64,000 nt of DNA from NCBI GenBank assembly GCA_030653985.1, contig JAURYJ010000088.1:1-64000 (forward strand). Direction: 5' to 3'. Every line of letters begins with the position of its first letter. Within the stretch, counting starts at the first letter, position 1. Below, in pieces: positions 7,508 to 15,967 of this stretch. The notes beneath the pieces are model-generated. The model saw only the letters and a list, made by a program, of their open reading frames with translations, had not been told where the DNA came from and did no database searches. The DNA comes from Methylobacter sp. (lineage in GTDB: Bacteria > Pseudomonadota > Gammaproteobacteria > Methylococcales > Methylomonadaceae). A program made the position numbers and the translations under genes.

Positions 7508-8725
7508 TTACCCCGCATAAGCTTTACCAAAAATCAGCGCATCCCTTATCTCGGAAATAGTCTCTTCCTGCTCCAGCAATTGCTGGTACCAGCTGCCGTC
7601 TGCGGTGTCGCCATAGAGCACCGCGCCGATCAGCTTTTCGGCCTTAATGACCAGTTTCTTGTAAATACCTATCGCAGGATCGGTAAAATAAAGGCTTTCA
7701 GAATGCTCATCCCCTTGAAAATCGCCGACCGAAAACAGGTTGATGCCGGTGACTTTAAGCTTGGTCGCGGTCGGCAAGGTAATATATTCGGCCACGCCAT
7801 GCGCACTAAGATGATTGGCGCAGACTTTGGCTTGCTCAAACAACGGAGCGACCAGGCCGAAGGTCGCGCCGCGATGCTGAATGCATTCTCCGACCGCGTA
7901 AATGCTGGGGTCGTAACTTTGCAAGGTATCATTGACGACGATACCACGCTCGCAATAAATCCCCGCTTCCTGAGCCAGCGCCATGTTGGGGTGTACGCCG
8001 ATGGCCATAATAAACAGGTCGCAGTCAAGTTGGCTGCCATCTTCGAAACTTACCGCCGTAATATGACCCTGTTCATCGCCCGATAATTGCTTAAGTTTGG
8101 CGGCCATTTTAAATTTCAGGCCGCGTTGCTCCAGTTCCGTTTGCAGCATTTTTGCTGCGGGCCTGTCCATTTGCCGGTTCAGCAAGATTTCATGATTATG
8201 GATCACGGTCACATCCATGCCTCTTAAAACCAAACCGTTGGCGGCTTCCAGACCTAACAGCCCGCCGCCCAATACCACGGCCTTGTTATAGCTACGACTG
8301 TAGCTAAGCATTTTATTGACATCGACAATGTCCCGAAAGCTGATCACGCCCTCCAGATCATTACCGGGAATCTGGGGTATCACGGCCTTGGAACCGGTAG
8401 CGATTAGCAGCCGGTCATAACCGGCAACCGTGCCGTCTTGCGCATAGACTTTTTTGTTTTTCCGGTCTATACGCGTCACGGCTTTGTCTTCGCCCGCATA
8501 GAGCGTTATGCCGTTGTCGAGGTACCACTGACGGGTATTGATCACAATATCCTCAATGGTTTTCTCGCCGCACAGCACCGAGGACAGCATGATGCGGTTG
8601 TAGTTGCCGTAAGGCTCGGCGCCGAATACGGTAATGTCGTATTTATCCGGCGCGGCGGTCAGCAGTTCCTCTACGGTACGCATACCCGCCATGCCGTTGC
8701 CGATAACGACCAAGCGTTGTTTCAT
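7508..8725 (-). CDS. NAD(P)H-dependent flavoprotein, NirB N-terminal/NasC-like electron-transfer subunit of nitrate reductase
   Basis: The 405-residue protein matches the FAD/NAD(P)H half of the large nitrite reductase subunit NirB. It has an N-terminal GNGMAGMRT FAD motif, an ATGSK motif, a second dinucleotide fold (VVLGGGLLGLEAANGL) and the late FAD motif YAVGEC. It stops before the siroheme and iron-sulfur domains of full NirB (about 850 residues), so it should only pass electrons from NAD(P)H, as NasC-type subunits do, here presumably to the BFD-like domain of NasA. The ATG at 8725 is chosen because AAGGAA lies 8 bases upstream. It is first in the nas operon, behind the promoter at 8768-8782. 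A nitrite reductase is not present in the window. Confidence 0.87.
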   Translation of the reverse strand: MKQRLVVIGNGMAGMRTVEELLTAAPDKYDITVFGAEPYGNYNRIMLSSVLCGEKTIEDIVINTRQWYLDNGITLYAGEDKAVTRIDRKNKKVYAQDGTVAGYDRLLIATGSKAVIPQIPGNDLEGVISFRDIVDVNKMLSYSRSYNKAVVLGGGLLGLEAANGLVLRGMDVTVIHNHEILLNRQMDRPAAKMLQTELEQRGLKFKMAAKLKQLSGDEQGHITAVSFEDGSQLDCDLFIMAIGVHPNMALAQEAGIYCERGIVVNDTLQSYDPSIYAVGECIQHRGATFGLVAPLFEQAKVCANHLSAHGVAEYITLPTATKLKVTGINLFSVGDFQGDEHSESLYFTDPAIGIYKKLVIKAEKLIGAVLYGDTADGSWYQQLLEQEETISEIRDALIFGKAYAG

Positions 8726-8767
8726 CGGGTGTTCCTTATGATTGAATGCTATGTTCAATATTTATAA

Positions 8768-8782
8768 GCAATCCGTATGCCG
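8768..8782 (-). promoter_or_regulatory. Sigma-54 (-24/-12) promoter of the nas operon
   Basis: Read on the minus strand the sequence is CGGCATACGGATTGC followed by T. GG and GC are in exact sigma-54 spacing, with a perfect TTGCT -12 box. The start site would be near 8756, about 30 bases before the flavoprotein ATG. Confidence 0.65.
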
Positions 8783-8834
8783 TACACCGACTTGGGTGCT
8801 TTCCTGAATCTAAATCCTAAAAATTCAACTTTAA

Positions 8835-8850
8835 TGCGCTAAAATGGTGC
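8835..8850. promoter_or_regulatory. NtrC binding site
   Basis: TGCGCTAAAATGGTGC closely follows the NtrC dyad (TGCACC-N5-GGTGCA). It is centred about 87 bases upstream of the predicted nas transcription start and about 160 upstream of a possible ntrB start. It could serve either promoter. Confidence 0.65.
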
Positions 8851-8890
8851 GAAACTAAATGGCTGGCGCACTTAATTGGACAGTAATGTA

Positions 8891-8980
8891 AAAAGACAGA
8901 CGAAAGGCAAAAGGCGAAAGACGAAAAGGGAAAAAATCTTTTACCCTTAGCCCTTAGTCTTTCGCCTTCCGCCTTTTTCC
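8891..8980. repeat. GGCGAAAGAC-family imperfect inverted repeat, copy 1
   Basis: The left half is purine-rich (GACGAAAGGCAAAAGGCG...GACGAAAAGGG). The right half is its approximate reverse complement (CCCTTAG...TCTTTCGCCTTCCGCC). A related copy lies at 14331-14416. Confidence 0.8.
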
Positions 8981-8994
8981 GGCCCACAAATTGC
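8980..8994 (+). promoter_or_regulatory. Possible sigma-54 promoter of ntrBC
   Basis: CGGCCCACAAATTGC followed by T has correct GG/GC spacing and a perfect TTGCT box but a weaker -24 region. A start near 9006 would leave a 34-base leader before ntrB. Confidence 0.4.
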
Positions 8995-9039
8995 TACGAA
9001 AACTATAACGCTCTTACTTTAAACAATCTTAAGCAAGCC

Positions 9040-10101
9040 ATGCATAAACGTATACTTGATCACCTGAATACCGCCATCCTGTTATTTGATCGCGGCCTAA
9101 CGCTCACTTACATCAATTCTGCCGGTGAAATCTTGCTTGCCGACAGCTCGCGCCACTTGGTAGGCCTCGGCGCTTATGAGTTATTCAAGTCTTCCGATCC
9201 CGCGTTGCTGGTCAATTTGCAGCAATGCCTGACCATGGCGGAACCGCTGATGGACCGTGAGCTTATTCTGGATCGTATGACCCACAGCCTCACCATTAAT
9301 CTGAGCTTAACGCCGTTATTGAAGAATGAGCGGGTCAACGAGATTCTGGTCGAATTGCAACAAGTGGATAATCATCTGCGCATATCCAAGGAAGAACACT
9401 TATTAACCCAGCAGAACACCGCCAGATTGCTGGTCAGGGGCTTGGCGCATGAGATCAAAAATCCGTTGGGCGGTTTGCGCGGCGCGGCACAATTGCTGGA
9501 TCTGGAGTTACACGACCCGGAACTCAAGGAATACACCCAAATTATCATCGCCGAATCCGACCGTCTGCAAGGCTTGATGGATAAAATGCTCGGCCCCAAC
9601 AAACTGCCCAATAAAAAGGCCATCAATATTCACGAAGTGCTGGAGCGGGTCAGACAGTTAGTTCAAGCAGAAGGAAGCTCCAGTCTCACCGTTAAATCCG
9701 ACTATGATCCCAGTATTCCCGAGATCCTGGCCGATAAAGACCAACTGATCCAGGCTATTTTAAATATCGCCAAAAATGCCGTTCAGGCGCTGAATGGCGA
9801 AGGCGACATTAGCATCAGAACCCGAATTCACCGGCAAGTGAACATCGGTCGCAAGCGCTACAAATTGGCGGTCAAATGCGACATTATCGATAACGGGCCG
9901 GGCATCGACGCCGACATGATGAACCAGATATTCTACCCGATGATTACCGGACGCGCCGACGGCACAGGACTGGGATTATCCATAGCCCAAGCCTTGATCA
10001 ATCAGCATAACGGTTTAATTGAATGCAATAGCGAACCCGGAAACACGGTGTTTTCAATCTTCTTACCGATTATTACCCAAGGGGAATCAGAAAATGACTA
10101 A
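9040..10101 (+). CDS. ntrB: Nitrogen regulation sensor histidine kinase NtrB
   Basis: The 353-residue cytoplasmic kinase senses nitrogen status through PII proteins and phosphorylates or dephosphorylates NtrC. It has an N-terminal PAS domain (about 1-120), then a HisKA domain with H-box LAHEIKNPLGGLRGAAQLL. The ATPase domain shows the N-box NIAKNAVQAL, DNGPGI and GTGLGLSIAQ. Length is typical (E. coli GlnL has 349 residues). There is no transmembrane segment. The stop overlaps the ntrC start by 8 bases, so the pair should be translationally coupled. The ribosome binding site is weak (AAGCAAG). Confidence 0.95.
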   Translation: MHKRILDHLNTAILLFDRGLTLTYINSAGEILLADSSRHLVGLGAYELFKSSDPALLVNLQQCLTMAEPLMDRELILDRMTHSLTINLSLTPLLKNERVNEILVELQQVDNHLRISKEEHLLTQQNTARLLVRGLAHEIKNPLGGLRGAAQLLDLELHDPELKEYTQIIIAESDRLQGLMDKMLGPNKLPNKKAINIHEVLERVRQLVQAEGSSSLTVKSDYDPSIPEILADKDQLIQAILNIAKNAVQALNGEGDISIRTRIHRQVNIGRKRYKLAVKCDIIDNGPGIDADMMNQIFYPMITGRADGTGLGLSIAQALINQHNGLIECNSEPGNTVFSIFLPIITQGESEND

Positions 10102-11503
10102 AGCCGAAACTGTCTGGATCATCGATGACGACAAATCGATACGCTGGGTTGTCGAAAAAGCCCTGCAAAAAGCGGACATCATCACCCGCAGTTTTTCCGG
10201 TGCGACCGAGTTGCTGAGTGCTTTACAGGACTACCTGCCCGATGCGCTGATTACCGATATTCGTATGCCGGGCATGGACGGACTGGAACTTTTGGACAAG
10301 ATTCAACTGAGTCACCCGAATCTACCGGTTATTGTGATGACTGCGCATTCCGATCTGGAAAGCGCGGTCTCGGCATTCCATGGCGGTGCCTTTGAATACC
10401 TGCCCAAGCCCTTCGATATTAAGGAAGTCGTCGATCTCGCCCATAGAGCTTGTATTCATAGTCGGCAACAGCAAATCTCGGATTCCCCGACGTATGCGGC
10501 AGAAGAAACCACGCCGGAAATCATCGGCGAAGCGCCGTCGATGCAGGAGGTATTCCGCGCTATCGGCAGACTGGCCAGATCGCATATCACCGTACTGATC
10601 AACGGCGAATCGGGAACCGGCAAGGAACTGGTCGCCAAAGCCCTGCATCGCCACAGTCCCAGAGCAGGCAATCCGTTTATTGCGCTGAACATGGCCGCCA
10701 TCCCCAAAGACCTGATGGAGTCGGAACTGTTCGGCCATGAAAAAGGGGCTTTCACCGGCGCGCAATCACGCCGCGCCGGACGCTTTGAGCAGGCCGATCG
10801 CGGCACCTTGTTTCTTGATGAAATCGGCGACATGCCCGCCGAACTGCAAACCCGTTTATTGCGGGTGCTGGCCGATGGCGAATTCTACCCGGTCGGCTCA
10901 TACGCCTCCGTTAAAGTCGATGTGCGTATTATTGCTGCCACCCACCAGGACCTTGAAACGCTGGTGGAGCAAGGACGCTTTCGGGAAGACTTGTTCCATC
11001 GCTTAAACGTGATCCGCATCCACATCCCGCCGCTGCGTGAACGCAAACAGGACATCCCCTTGCTGCTGCGCCACTTTTTAAATCAGGCGGCACTCGAACT
11101 GAATACCGAAATTAAAGTGTTAAAACCTGATGCGGAGACTTTTTTAAGCACGTTGGACTGGCCGGGCAACGTCAGGCAACTGGAGAACAGTTGTCGCTGG
11201 CTGACGGTGATGGCCTCGGGCCGGGAAATTCATCTGCACGACCTGCCGCCCGAATTGCTAGCCACGCCAGCAGAAAAAAATGCTGCCGAAAACGGCTGGG
11301 AAAGCTTACTCAGAAACTGGATAGACCAGCAGCTATTGCGCGGGAACGAGGCCGAAATCGCCAAACAAATCATCCCCGCTGTTGAGACTATTTTGATTGA
11401 AGCGGCGTTACACTTTACCCACGGCAAGCGCCACGAAGCGGCTATTTTATTAGGCTATGGCAGGAATACCCTGACCCGGAAGATTCAGGAACTGGGCATA
11501 TGA
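10094..11503 (+). CDS. ntrC: Nitrogen regulation response regulator NtrC
   Basis: The 469-residue sigma-54 activator has a receiver domain with phosphoacceptor Asp55 (ITDIRMPGMDG). Its AAA+ domain has GESGTGKE, an intact GAFTGA loop and TLFLDEIGDM. The C-terminal Fis-type DNA-binding helix is AAILLGYGRNTLTRKI. The ATG at 10094 is supported by GGGGA upstream; an earlier in-frame ATG lies inside ntrB and is unlikely. The nas promoter and NtrC site upstream of ntrB make nasA and its partner likely direct targets. A terminator follows at 11663. Confidence 0.96.
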   Translation: MTKAETVWIIDDDKSIRWVVEKALQKADIITRSFSGATELLSALQDYLPDALITDIRMPGMDGLELLDKIQLSHPNLPVIVMTAHSDLESAVSAFHGGAFEYLPKPFDIKEVVDLAHRACIHSRQQQISDSPTYAAEETTPEIIGEAPSMQEVFRAIGRLARSHITVLINGESGTGKELVAKALHRHSPRAGNPFIALNMAAIPKDLMESELFGHEKGAFTGAQSRRAGRFEQADRGTLFLDEIGDMPAELQTRLLRVLADGEFYPVGSYASVKVDVRIIAATHQDLETLVEQGRFREDLFHRLNVIRIHIPPLRERKQDIPLLLRHFLNQAALELNTEIKVLKPDAETFLSTLDWPGNVRQLENSCRWLTVMASGREIHLHDLPPELLATPAEKNAAENGWESLLRNWIDQQLLRGNEAEIAKQIIPAVETILIEAALHFTHGKRHEAAILLGYGRNTLTRKIQELGI

Positions 11504-11662
11504 TTATTGAGCTATACACTTGCAGATAAAGGGAAATGATAGCTTGTTAGGATACTGCGACAATATGTCACATTCCAATGTTCATCATTTATCGCTAATA
11601 TATGTACAACTCTTGAGATGTACATTTCCTCCTCGGAATTCAGAGTTTTATATCCTTCTCTA

Positions 11663-11690
11663 ATGCGGCCTAATCGGCCGCATTTTTTTT
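11663..11690 (+). terminator. Intrinsic terminator after ntrC
   Basis: ATGCGGCC pairs with GGCCGCAT around a short loop, followed by eight T. It lies 160 bases beyond the ntrC stop. Confidence 0.85.
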
Positions 11691-11839
11691 GCCTACAAGG
11701 ATGTAGGCAAGGCAGATATAGCAGGAGCGGAAGTGTTGCCTACAAGGCAGTGATTGCTCCCGGCAATCATTCTGCATTCCCTCCATCCATGGAGGTCAGA
11801 TGTAGGTAAGACAGATGAAGCTGGAAGCGCCTCCCTTTA

Positions 11840-12074
11840 GACATAGGTATCTACACAAGTTGACTAGACTGTCTGCTCATGCACCCATTTTTTTCGTGTC
11901 CTCCCGGATGGCTGCACTGCCATTAGGTTAATGCCAAGGCATTAGGTGGGCGCGAATTTATTCGCGCATTTGGCTGTCACTGCGCGAATAAATTCGCGCC
12001 CACATTGTTCAGGCATCACTGTCTTTTCAGCCTAACTTAATAGCAGTCGAATAAGTTGTGTAGATAGCTATGTC
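11840..12074. mobile_element. MITE-like element with a nested palindrome
   Basis: The left end (GACATAGGTATCTACACAA, from 11840) and right end (TTGTGTAGATAGCTATGTC, to 12074) are inverted repeats with one mismatch, with weaker pairing further in. An 8-base direct repeat CCTTTAGA lies at both edges (11834-11841 and 12074-12081), possibly a target duplication. The interior holds the GTGGGCGCGAAT palindrome and no gene. Confidence 0.5.
11946..12004. repeat. GTGGGCGCGAAT-family palindrome, copy 4
   Basis: GTGGGCGCGAATTTATTCGC and its reverse complement enclose a short centre (ATTTGGCTGTCACT). It is intergenic and nested in the element at 11840-12074. Confidence 0.92.
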
Positions 12075-12163
12075 CTTTAGATAGGTGTAATTCACCCGGC
12101 AAAACTACGCAATCTAAGCGGATCTCATAAGCTTGACTTAATCCGTTACTGATCCCGAAAAAA

Positions 12164-12511
12164 CTAGCCTAACTTCAATCCGACAAAAAAGCCGCCAACT
12201 GCGCTGGCACCCTTGCTGGTAATGCTGGTCAGGCGTTCAACCAGAAATCCACCAGAGCTTTTTGCAGCTTCCGCCGCCGCAGTGGCGACATGTTGCAGCT
12301 TCTCATCGGTTATATCGATAACATGGTAATGCTCCCCGACAAACAACAGCACGATTGTCGCTCCCCCCAAAAATAATGCCGTACGCAACATTTTTTTGGC
12401 AAAATAACCAACCGCCAATCCAATAACAAACGGCGCGCCGACATTACCCACTAAAAAAGTCGATGAAAAAATGTCGCTAGAAGATACCGCTTCGACTGAA
12501 TGGGTGTTCAT
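12164..12511 (-). CDS. FUN14 domain protein, small membrane protein
   Basis: The 115-residue protein has a FUN14-type core: a Gly-rich helix (GAPFVIGLAVGYFAKKMLRT), a second membrane helix (ALFLGGATIVLLFVG) and a third Gly/Ala-rich helix near the C terminus (GASAVGGFFVGLKLG). In eukaryotes the FUN14 family is mitochondrial (FUNDC1); bacterial members have no defined role. It stands alone, with repeats on one side and a REP-like element and purM on the other. Confidence 0.8.
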   Translation of the reverse strand: MNTHSVEAVSSSDIFSSTFLVGNVGAPFVIGLAVGYFAKKMLRTALFLGGATIVLLFVGEHYHVIDITDEKLQHVATAAAEAAKSSGGFLVERLTSITSKGASAVGGFFVGLKLG

Positions 12512-12609
12512 AGTTCTGAGTTTCCGCTGTTGTGTTTATTCAAATAGCACTTAGGATAGATTCAGGATAGATTAAGGAAAATGGAAACTTGCCATGTATC
12601 AAGTCAGCT

Positions 12610-12665
12610 GTAGGCCCCAATAAGACGGTTTTTGCTACGCGTGGGCGGCCTTATTCCGGCCTACG
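12610..12665. repeat. REP-like GTAGGCC...GGCCTAC element at the purM 3' end
   Basis: GTAGGCCCCAATAAG and CTTATTCCGGCCTACG are near inverted repeats around a GCTACGCGTGGG centre. The right arm contains the purM stop codon (TAG on the minus strand at 12661-12663), so the element is transcribed with purM. Confidence 0.6.
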
Positions 12666-13707
12666 TCAGATAGATAACTTGCGGCTTGCCTTCAGACGCA
12701 ACCAGTTCGCCGATAGTAAAAACTGTTTCGCCTAACTGGGTAAGCATATCAAGCGTCGCCTGCTCATCTTCGACAGCCACACAAACTATCATGCCGATAC
12801 CGCAATTAAAGGTGATCAACATATCCGCTTGCGATACATTTCCTTTTTCCTGTAACCATTTAAAAATAGGTGGAAATTCCCAAGAAGCAAGGTCGATATG
12901 GGCGTTAGTCCCGACGGGAAGCACGCGCGGCAAATTCTCGGTTAAACCACCGCCGGTAATATGAGCCAATGCGTGTACCGGCACTTTATCCAGTAGCGAC
13001 AATAACGACTTAACGTAGATTCGGGTGGGTTCCAATAAAGCGGCGCCTAACGATTTACCTTCAAAGCTATCCGTTAACGCACTATGGCTGTGGGCAATGA
13101 TTTTGCGGATTAATGAATAGCCGTTGGAATGCGGCCCGGATGAGGCAATGCCAATCAACTTGTCGCCGGTGCTGACTTTGCTGCCATCGAGTGCTTTGCT
13201 TTTTTCCACGATGCCGACGCAAAATCCCGCCAGATCATACTCCCCATCGGCATACATGCCAGGCATTTCTGCGGTTTCGCCGCCAACCAGCGCCGCACCT
13301 GATAGCTCACAGCCTTTACCAATACCTTCTACAACCGATGCAGCGGTATCGACATCCAGTTTTCCGGTAGCGAAATAATCCAGGAAAAACAACGGTTCTG
13401 CACCCTGAACGATAATATCATTGACGCACATGGCAACCAGATCAATACCGATGGTATTATGAATACCTAATTCATTCGCCAGTTTTAGCTTGGTTCCTAC
13501 GCCATCGGTGCCGGAAACCAGAATCGGATGTTGATAACGATCCAACGGCAGTTCAAATAGGGAACCGAAACCGCCTAAACCACCCAAAACTCCCGCTGTA
13601 CGTGTTCTGGCGGCAATAGGCTTGATGCGTTCGACTAAGGCATTACCGGCCTCAATGTCAACGCCGGCACTTTTATAATTCAAGCTTTCTTGATTTTGTT
13701 CGCTCAA
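12661..13707 (-). CDS. purM: Phosphoribosylformylglycinamidine cyclo-ligase (AIR synthetase)
   Basis: The 348-residue cytoplasmic enzyme closes the imidazole ring in purine synthesis, using ATP to convert FGAM to AIR. It shows the conserved N-terminal [49 protein letters not shown] and [16 protein letters not shown]. Length is typical (about 345). The start is a TTG at 13707; no in-frame ATG is nearby and homology begins within a few residues. purN, often the next gene, is absent here. Confidence 0.95.
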   Translation of the reverse strand: MSEQNQESLNYKSAGVDIEAGNALVERIKPIAARTRTAGVLGGLGGFGSLFELPLDRYQHPILVSGTDGVGTKLKLANELGIHNTIGIDLVAMCVNDIIVQGAEPLFFLDYFATGKLDVDTAASVVEGIGKGCELSGAALVGGETAEMPGMYADGEYDLAGFCVGIVEKSKALDGSKVSTGDKLIGIASSGPHSNGYSLIRKIIAHSHSALTDSFEGKSLGAALLEPTRIYVKSLLSLLDKVPVHALAHITGGGLTENLPRVLPVGTNAHIDLASWEFPPIFKWLQEKGNVSQADMLITFNCGIGMIVCVAVEDEQATLDMLTQLGETVFTIGELVASEGKPQVIYLT

Positions 13708-13811
13708 TGTTGCGTTCTCTTGCTAAAATTTAAATTACCGATATTGTACAAGACATCGTCGGTTTTGTCTGAAGGATATAAATGCGCGTAGATTTTATCT
13801 ATCAGATATTT

Positions 13812-13837
13812 CCGTAACGTTTGCGTAAACGTTACGG
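13812..13837. promoter_or_regulatory. Palindrome in the purM/secreted-protein divergent region, possible operator
   Basis: CCGTAACGTTT and its exact reverse complement flank a 4-base centre, about 105 bases upstream of purM and 91 upstream of the gene at 13928. Part of it (AACGTTTGCGT) matches the right half of the PurR box, 12 of 16 positions overall. There is no T-run on either side, so it is not a terminator. Confidence 0.4.
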
Positions 13838-13927
13838 CAAGTTGAAAAATGATTAACGCGATTCCTTAAGCACCCAGGAGTCAATCGCAATCACCCATAG
13901 CAACACCAAGTTTTTTTAGGAGTAGAT

Positions 13928-14332
13928 ATGAAAGTAACAAGATCATTTAGCCCGATACTATTGATTGCTGCGGCATTATTTACCAGCACAGTTTCCGCCT
14001 ATGATCCCGGCCAGACCGAAGTAGCTTGCAAAAAGCCTCAATTTAGAGACTTTAATCTTCCTGTCTATAGTGAGCCCGAGAAAATCGAGGTTGCGCCAGA
14101 ATCGACATTCTCCTTTACGCTCTCCCCTTGGACCGATCCACACAGTATAAAATTGACCGCTAAAAAACAAGATATCGACTTTAACGTTGAAAGTAACAGC
14201 AGTTTTCACCGTGTTAACGCAAAGTTACCCGCCGCTTTCACCGGTAAATTTGTCAGGATCAATAGCAATGCCAACGCGGCATTAGGCTGTTCCGAGAAGA
14301 TTGGCTGGCTGATTAAAGTTGCCGATAAATGA
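13928..14332 (+). CDS. Small exported protein of unknown function
   Basis: The 134-residue product has a Sec signal peptide (RSFSPILLIAAALFTSTVSA) with cleavage after VSA near residue 24. The mature domain of about 110 residues is beta-rich by composition and contains only two cysteines (VACKK near the start and ALGCSEK near the end), a likely disulfide in the periplasm. AGGAG 6 bases before the ATG supports the start. Its stop codon abuts a GGCGAAAGAC-family repeat. I do not recognise the family. Confidence 0.75.
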   Translation: MKVTRSFSPILLIAAALFTSTVSAYDPGQTEVACKKPQFRDFNLPVYSEPEKIEVAPESTFSFTLSPWTDPHSIKLTAKKQDIDFNVESNSSFHRVNAKLPAAFTGKFVRINSNANAALGCSEKIGWLIKVADK

Positions 14333-14416
14333 CAGAGGCGCAAGACGAAAGGCTAAGGGCGAAAAAACCCAAGTTTCAACAGGGTCGTTCTTAGCCTTTT
14401 ACCTTTAGCCTGTTTT
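14331..14416. repeat. GGCGAAAGAC-family imperfect inverted repeat, copy 2
   Basis: Its left half (GCAAGACGAAAGGCTAAGGG) is followed by a right half rich in CTTAGCCTTTTACC. It exactly fills the gap between two convergent genes and may act as a weak bidirectional hairpin. Confidence 0.75.
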
Positions 14417-14884
14417 TTAATAAACGACTTTGTCACTCTTTTCAGCCCAAACCGTAAACGGTTGCATCGCATTCGGCAGGTTTAGATGCAGCATCGCGAT
14501 GCGGCGCTGATGCGGCAACACCGCAATCTCATCATAAATGAAGCTGTCGTCAAAATTGGCGGCAGCGGCATCATGTCGACTACAGGCAAAATAGACTTTT
14601 GCCAGCCTCGCCCAGTAGATGGCACCGAGGCACATCGGACAGGGTTCGCAACTGGAATAAAGGATGCAATCCTGCAACTGAAAGTCATTCAGCTTTTTAC
14701 ACGCCAGGCGTATCGCCATCACTTCGGCATGGGCGGTAGGGTCAATAGTGCTGGTGACTTTATTACCACTCGCGGCAATCAGCTGTCCCTCTTTTACGAT
14801 AAGCGCACCATAAGGGCCGCCCTGCCCTGACCTGGCATTTTCTACCGCCAGGTCAACAGCTTGCTGCAAAAATTCTTTATGCAT
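14417..14884 (-). CDS. Nucleoside/guanine deaminase of the cytidine-deaminase-like family
   Basis: The 155-residue zinc enzyme has the signature HAEVMAI (zinc His and catalytic Glu) and PCPMC (zinc cysteines). Its length, GGPYGALIV motif and long C-terminal tail with aromatic residues resemble the small guanine deaminases of the Bacillus GuaD type more than the tRNA adenosine deaminase TadA. Likely reaction: guanine to xanthine in purine salvage. It starts one base before the metA stop and follows it, so the two are probably cotranscribed. Confidence 0.85.
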   Translation of the reverse strand: MHKEFLQQAVDLAVENARSGQGGPYGALIVKEGQLIAASGNKVTSTIDPTAHAEVMAIRLACKKLNDFQLQDCILYSSCEPCPMCLGAIYWARLAKVYFACSRHDAAAANFDDSFIYDEIAVLPHQRRIAMLHLNLPNAMQPFTVWAEKSDKVVY

Positions 14885-15949
14885 CTATAAACCTAATGGA
14901 TTGTTAGGGTCTATGCCATCCATAAAAGGCAGACCTCGTTCTTGATGGGTGAGTTGATATATTTTTCCCAACCAGTTGTTGAATACCGCTTTTGCGGTGT
15001 CGCTCCAGGTATTGTCAATATGCTCCAGAATCAGGTCTTCCGGGAATTCTTCCAGTCTTTGCCCGTTCTGCTTGGCTGCTCTGACCTGCTGCTCATAATC
15101 GACTAAAATCTGCTGGACGATCTCATTAAAATAATTTTCGGGAAACGCCGGATAGTTGTTTATTTCGGCGCGATAAAAGCGCAGGACTTCACGCTTGTAT
15201 TCTTTCAATAGGCTAACGTCATCATATTCAGGATGTCCCTGAAAAAACACGATACGAAAACCGTCCGGGCTAACGGCAAGATGCACACCCGCTTCTTTGC
15301 TGGCCGCCAGAACTTTGAGTCCGTGTTGCTCCATATCGCTCTGGAATATTTCATTAAACCGGGAATGCGGCACATCAAACCGGGTATTGATCTCGGCAAC
15401 CAACGGATGGCTGCGGTCGATTAGCTTGTGTGAAAATACTCCCCAGCGTTTGGCCGGTAAGCGGGTGCGCTCAATACCGTAACAATATTGAATGACCGCA
15501 TGAGTGGCAAGACATGAACACAGTATCGAAGTGACATTTTCCTTGGCCCAGAAAAAAACCTCGTTTAACGGCTCCCAAAAGTCTTCTTCGGGTAATCGAG
15601 CGCGAGTGACATTTGCGCCACTGATGATCAGCGCATCGAGGCCGTCCCGTTTGATTTGCTCAAAGGGTTCGTAATATTTAGCAATATGGGCTTTTGCTTC
15701 CGGACTTCTTTGCAATCCTTCAATGGTAAAAGGATGCACATGAAATTGGACAATTTGATTGCACGCCCCCACCAGTCGGAAAAATTGTCTTTCTGTCGCT
15801 TCCAGTGCCGCATCGGGCATCATATTGAGCAGACCGACATGCATTTCCCGTATATCCTGATTACTGGCGCGCTCAGGGTCTAATATTTCCTCCCCTTCTT
15901 CACGAAGGCGTTGGAATGTGGGTAAATCAGTATAGGCAACTAAAGGCAT
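14885..15949 (-). CDS. metA: Homoserine O-succinyltransferase (MetA family)
   Basis: The 354-residue enzyme activates homoserine for methionine synthesis, using an acyl-CoA donor. The family motifs are present: VGLLNMMPDAALEATERQF, a nucleophilic cysteine at 146 (CLATHA), WGVFSHK and the catalytic HPEYD. It is longer than E. coli MetA (309), with a C-terminal extension of about 45 residues. The substrate could be succinyl- or acetyl-CoA; the family assignment does not settle this. It is followed directly by the deaminase gene. Confidence 0.92.
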   Translation of the reverse strand: MPLVAYTDLPTFQRLREEGEEILDPERASNQDIREMHVGLLNMMPDAALEATERQFFRLVGACNQIVQFHVHPFTIEGLQRSPEAKAHIAKYYEPFEQIKRDGLDALIISGANVTRARLPEEDFWEPLNEVFFWAKENVTSILCSCLATHAVIQYCYGIERTRLPAKRWGVFSHKLIDRSHPLVAEINTRFDVPHSRFNEIFQSDMEQHGLKVLAASKEAGVHLAVSPDGFRIVFFQGHPEYDDVSLLKEYKREVLRFYRAEINNYPAFPENYFNEIVQQILVDYEQQVRAAKQNGQRLEEFPEDLILEHIDNTWSDTAKAVFNNWLGKIYQLTHQERGLPFMDGIDPNNPLGL

Positions 15950-15967
15950 AAGCGGACTCCATCCATA

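Larger units (their letters stand above)
11504..12163. other. Gene-free, repeat-rich interval between ntrC and the FUN14 gene
   Basis: I see no credible gene in these 660 bases. They contain the ntrC terminator (11663-11690), a stretch with repeated CCTACAAGG/GTAGGCAAGGCAGA motifs (about 11690-11815), and a larger element with terminal inverted repeats (11840-12074) that encloses a GTGGGCGCGAAT palindrome. Confidence 0.7.

Noticed and set aside
7508..8725. The flavoprotein gene as a NirB truncated by the repeat at 7439-7494
   Set aside because: Stand-alone flavoproteins of this length exist as electron-transfer subunits of nitrate reductase, and there is no trace of siroheme-domain sequence before nasA.
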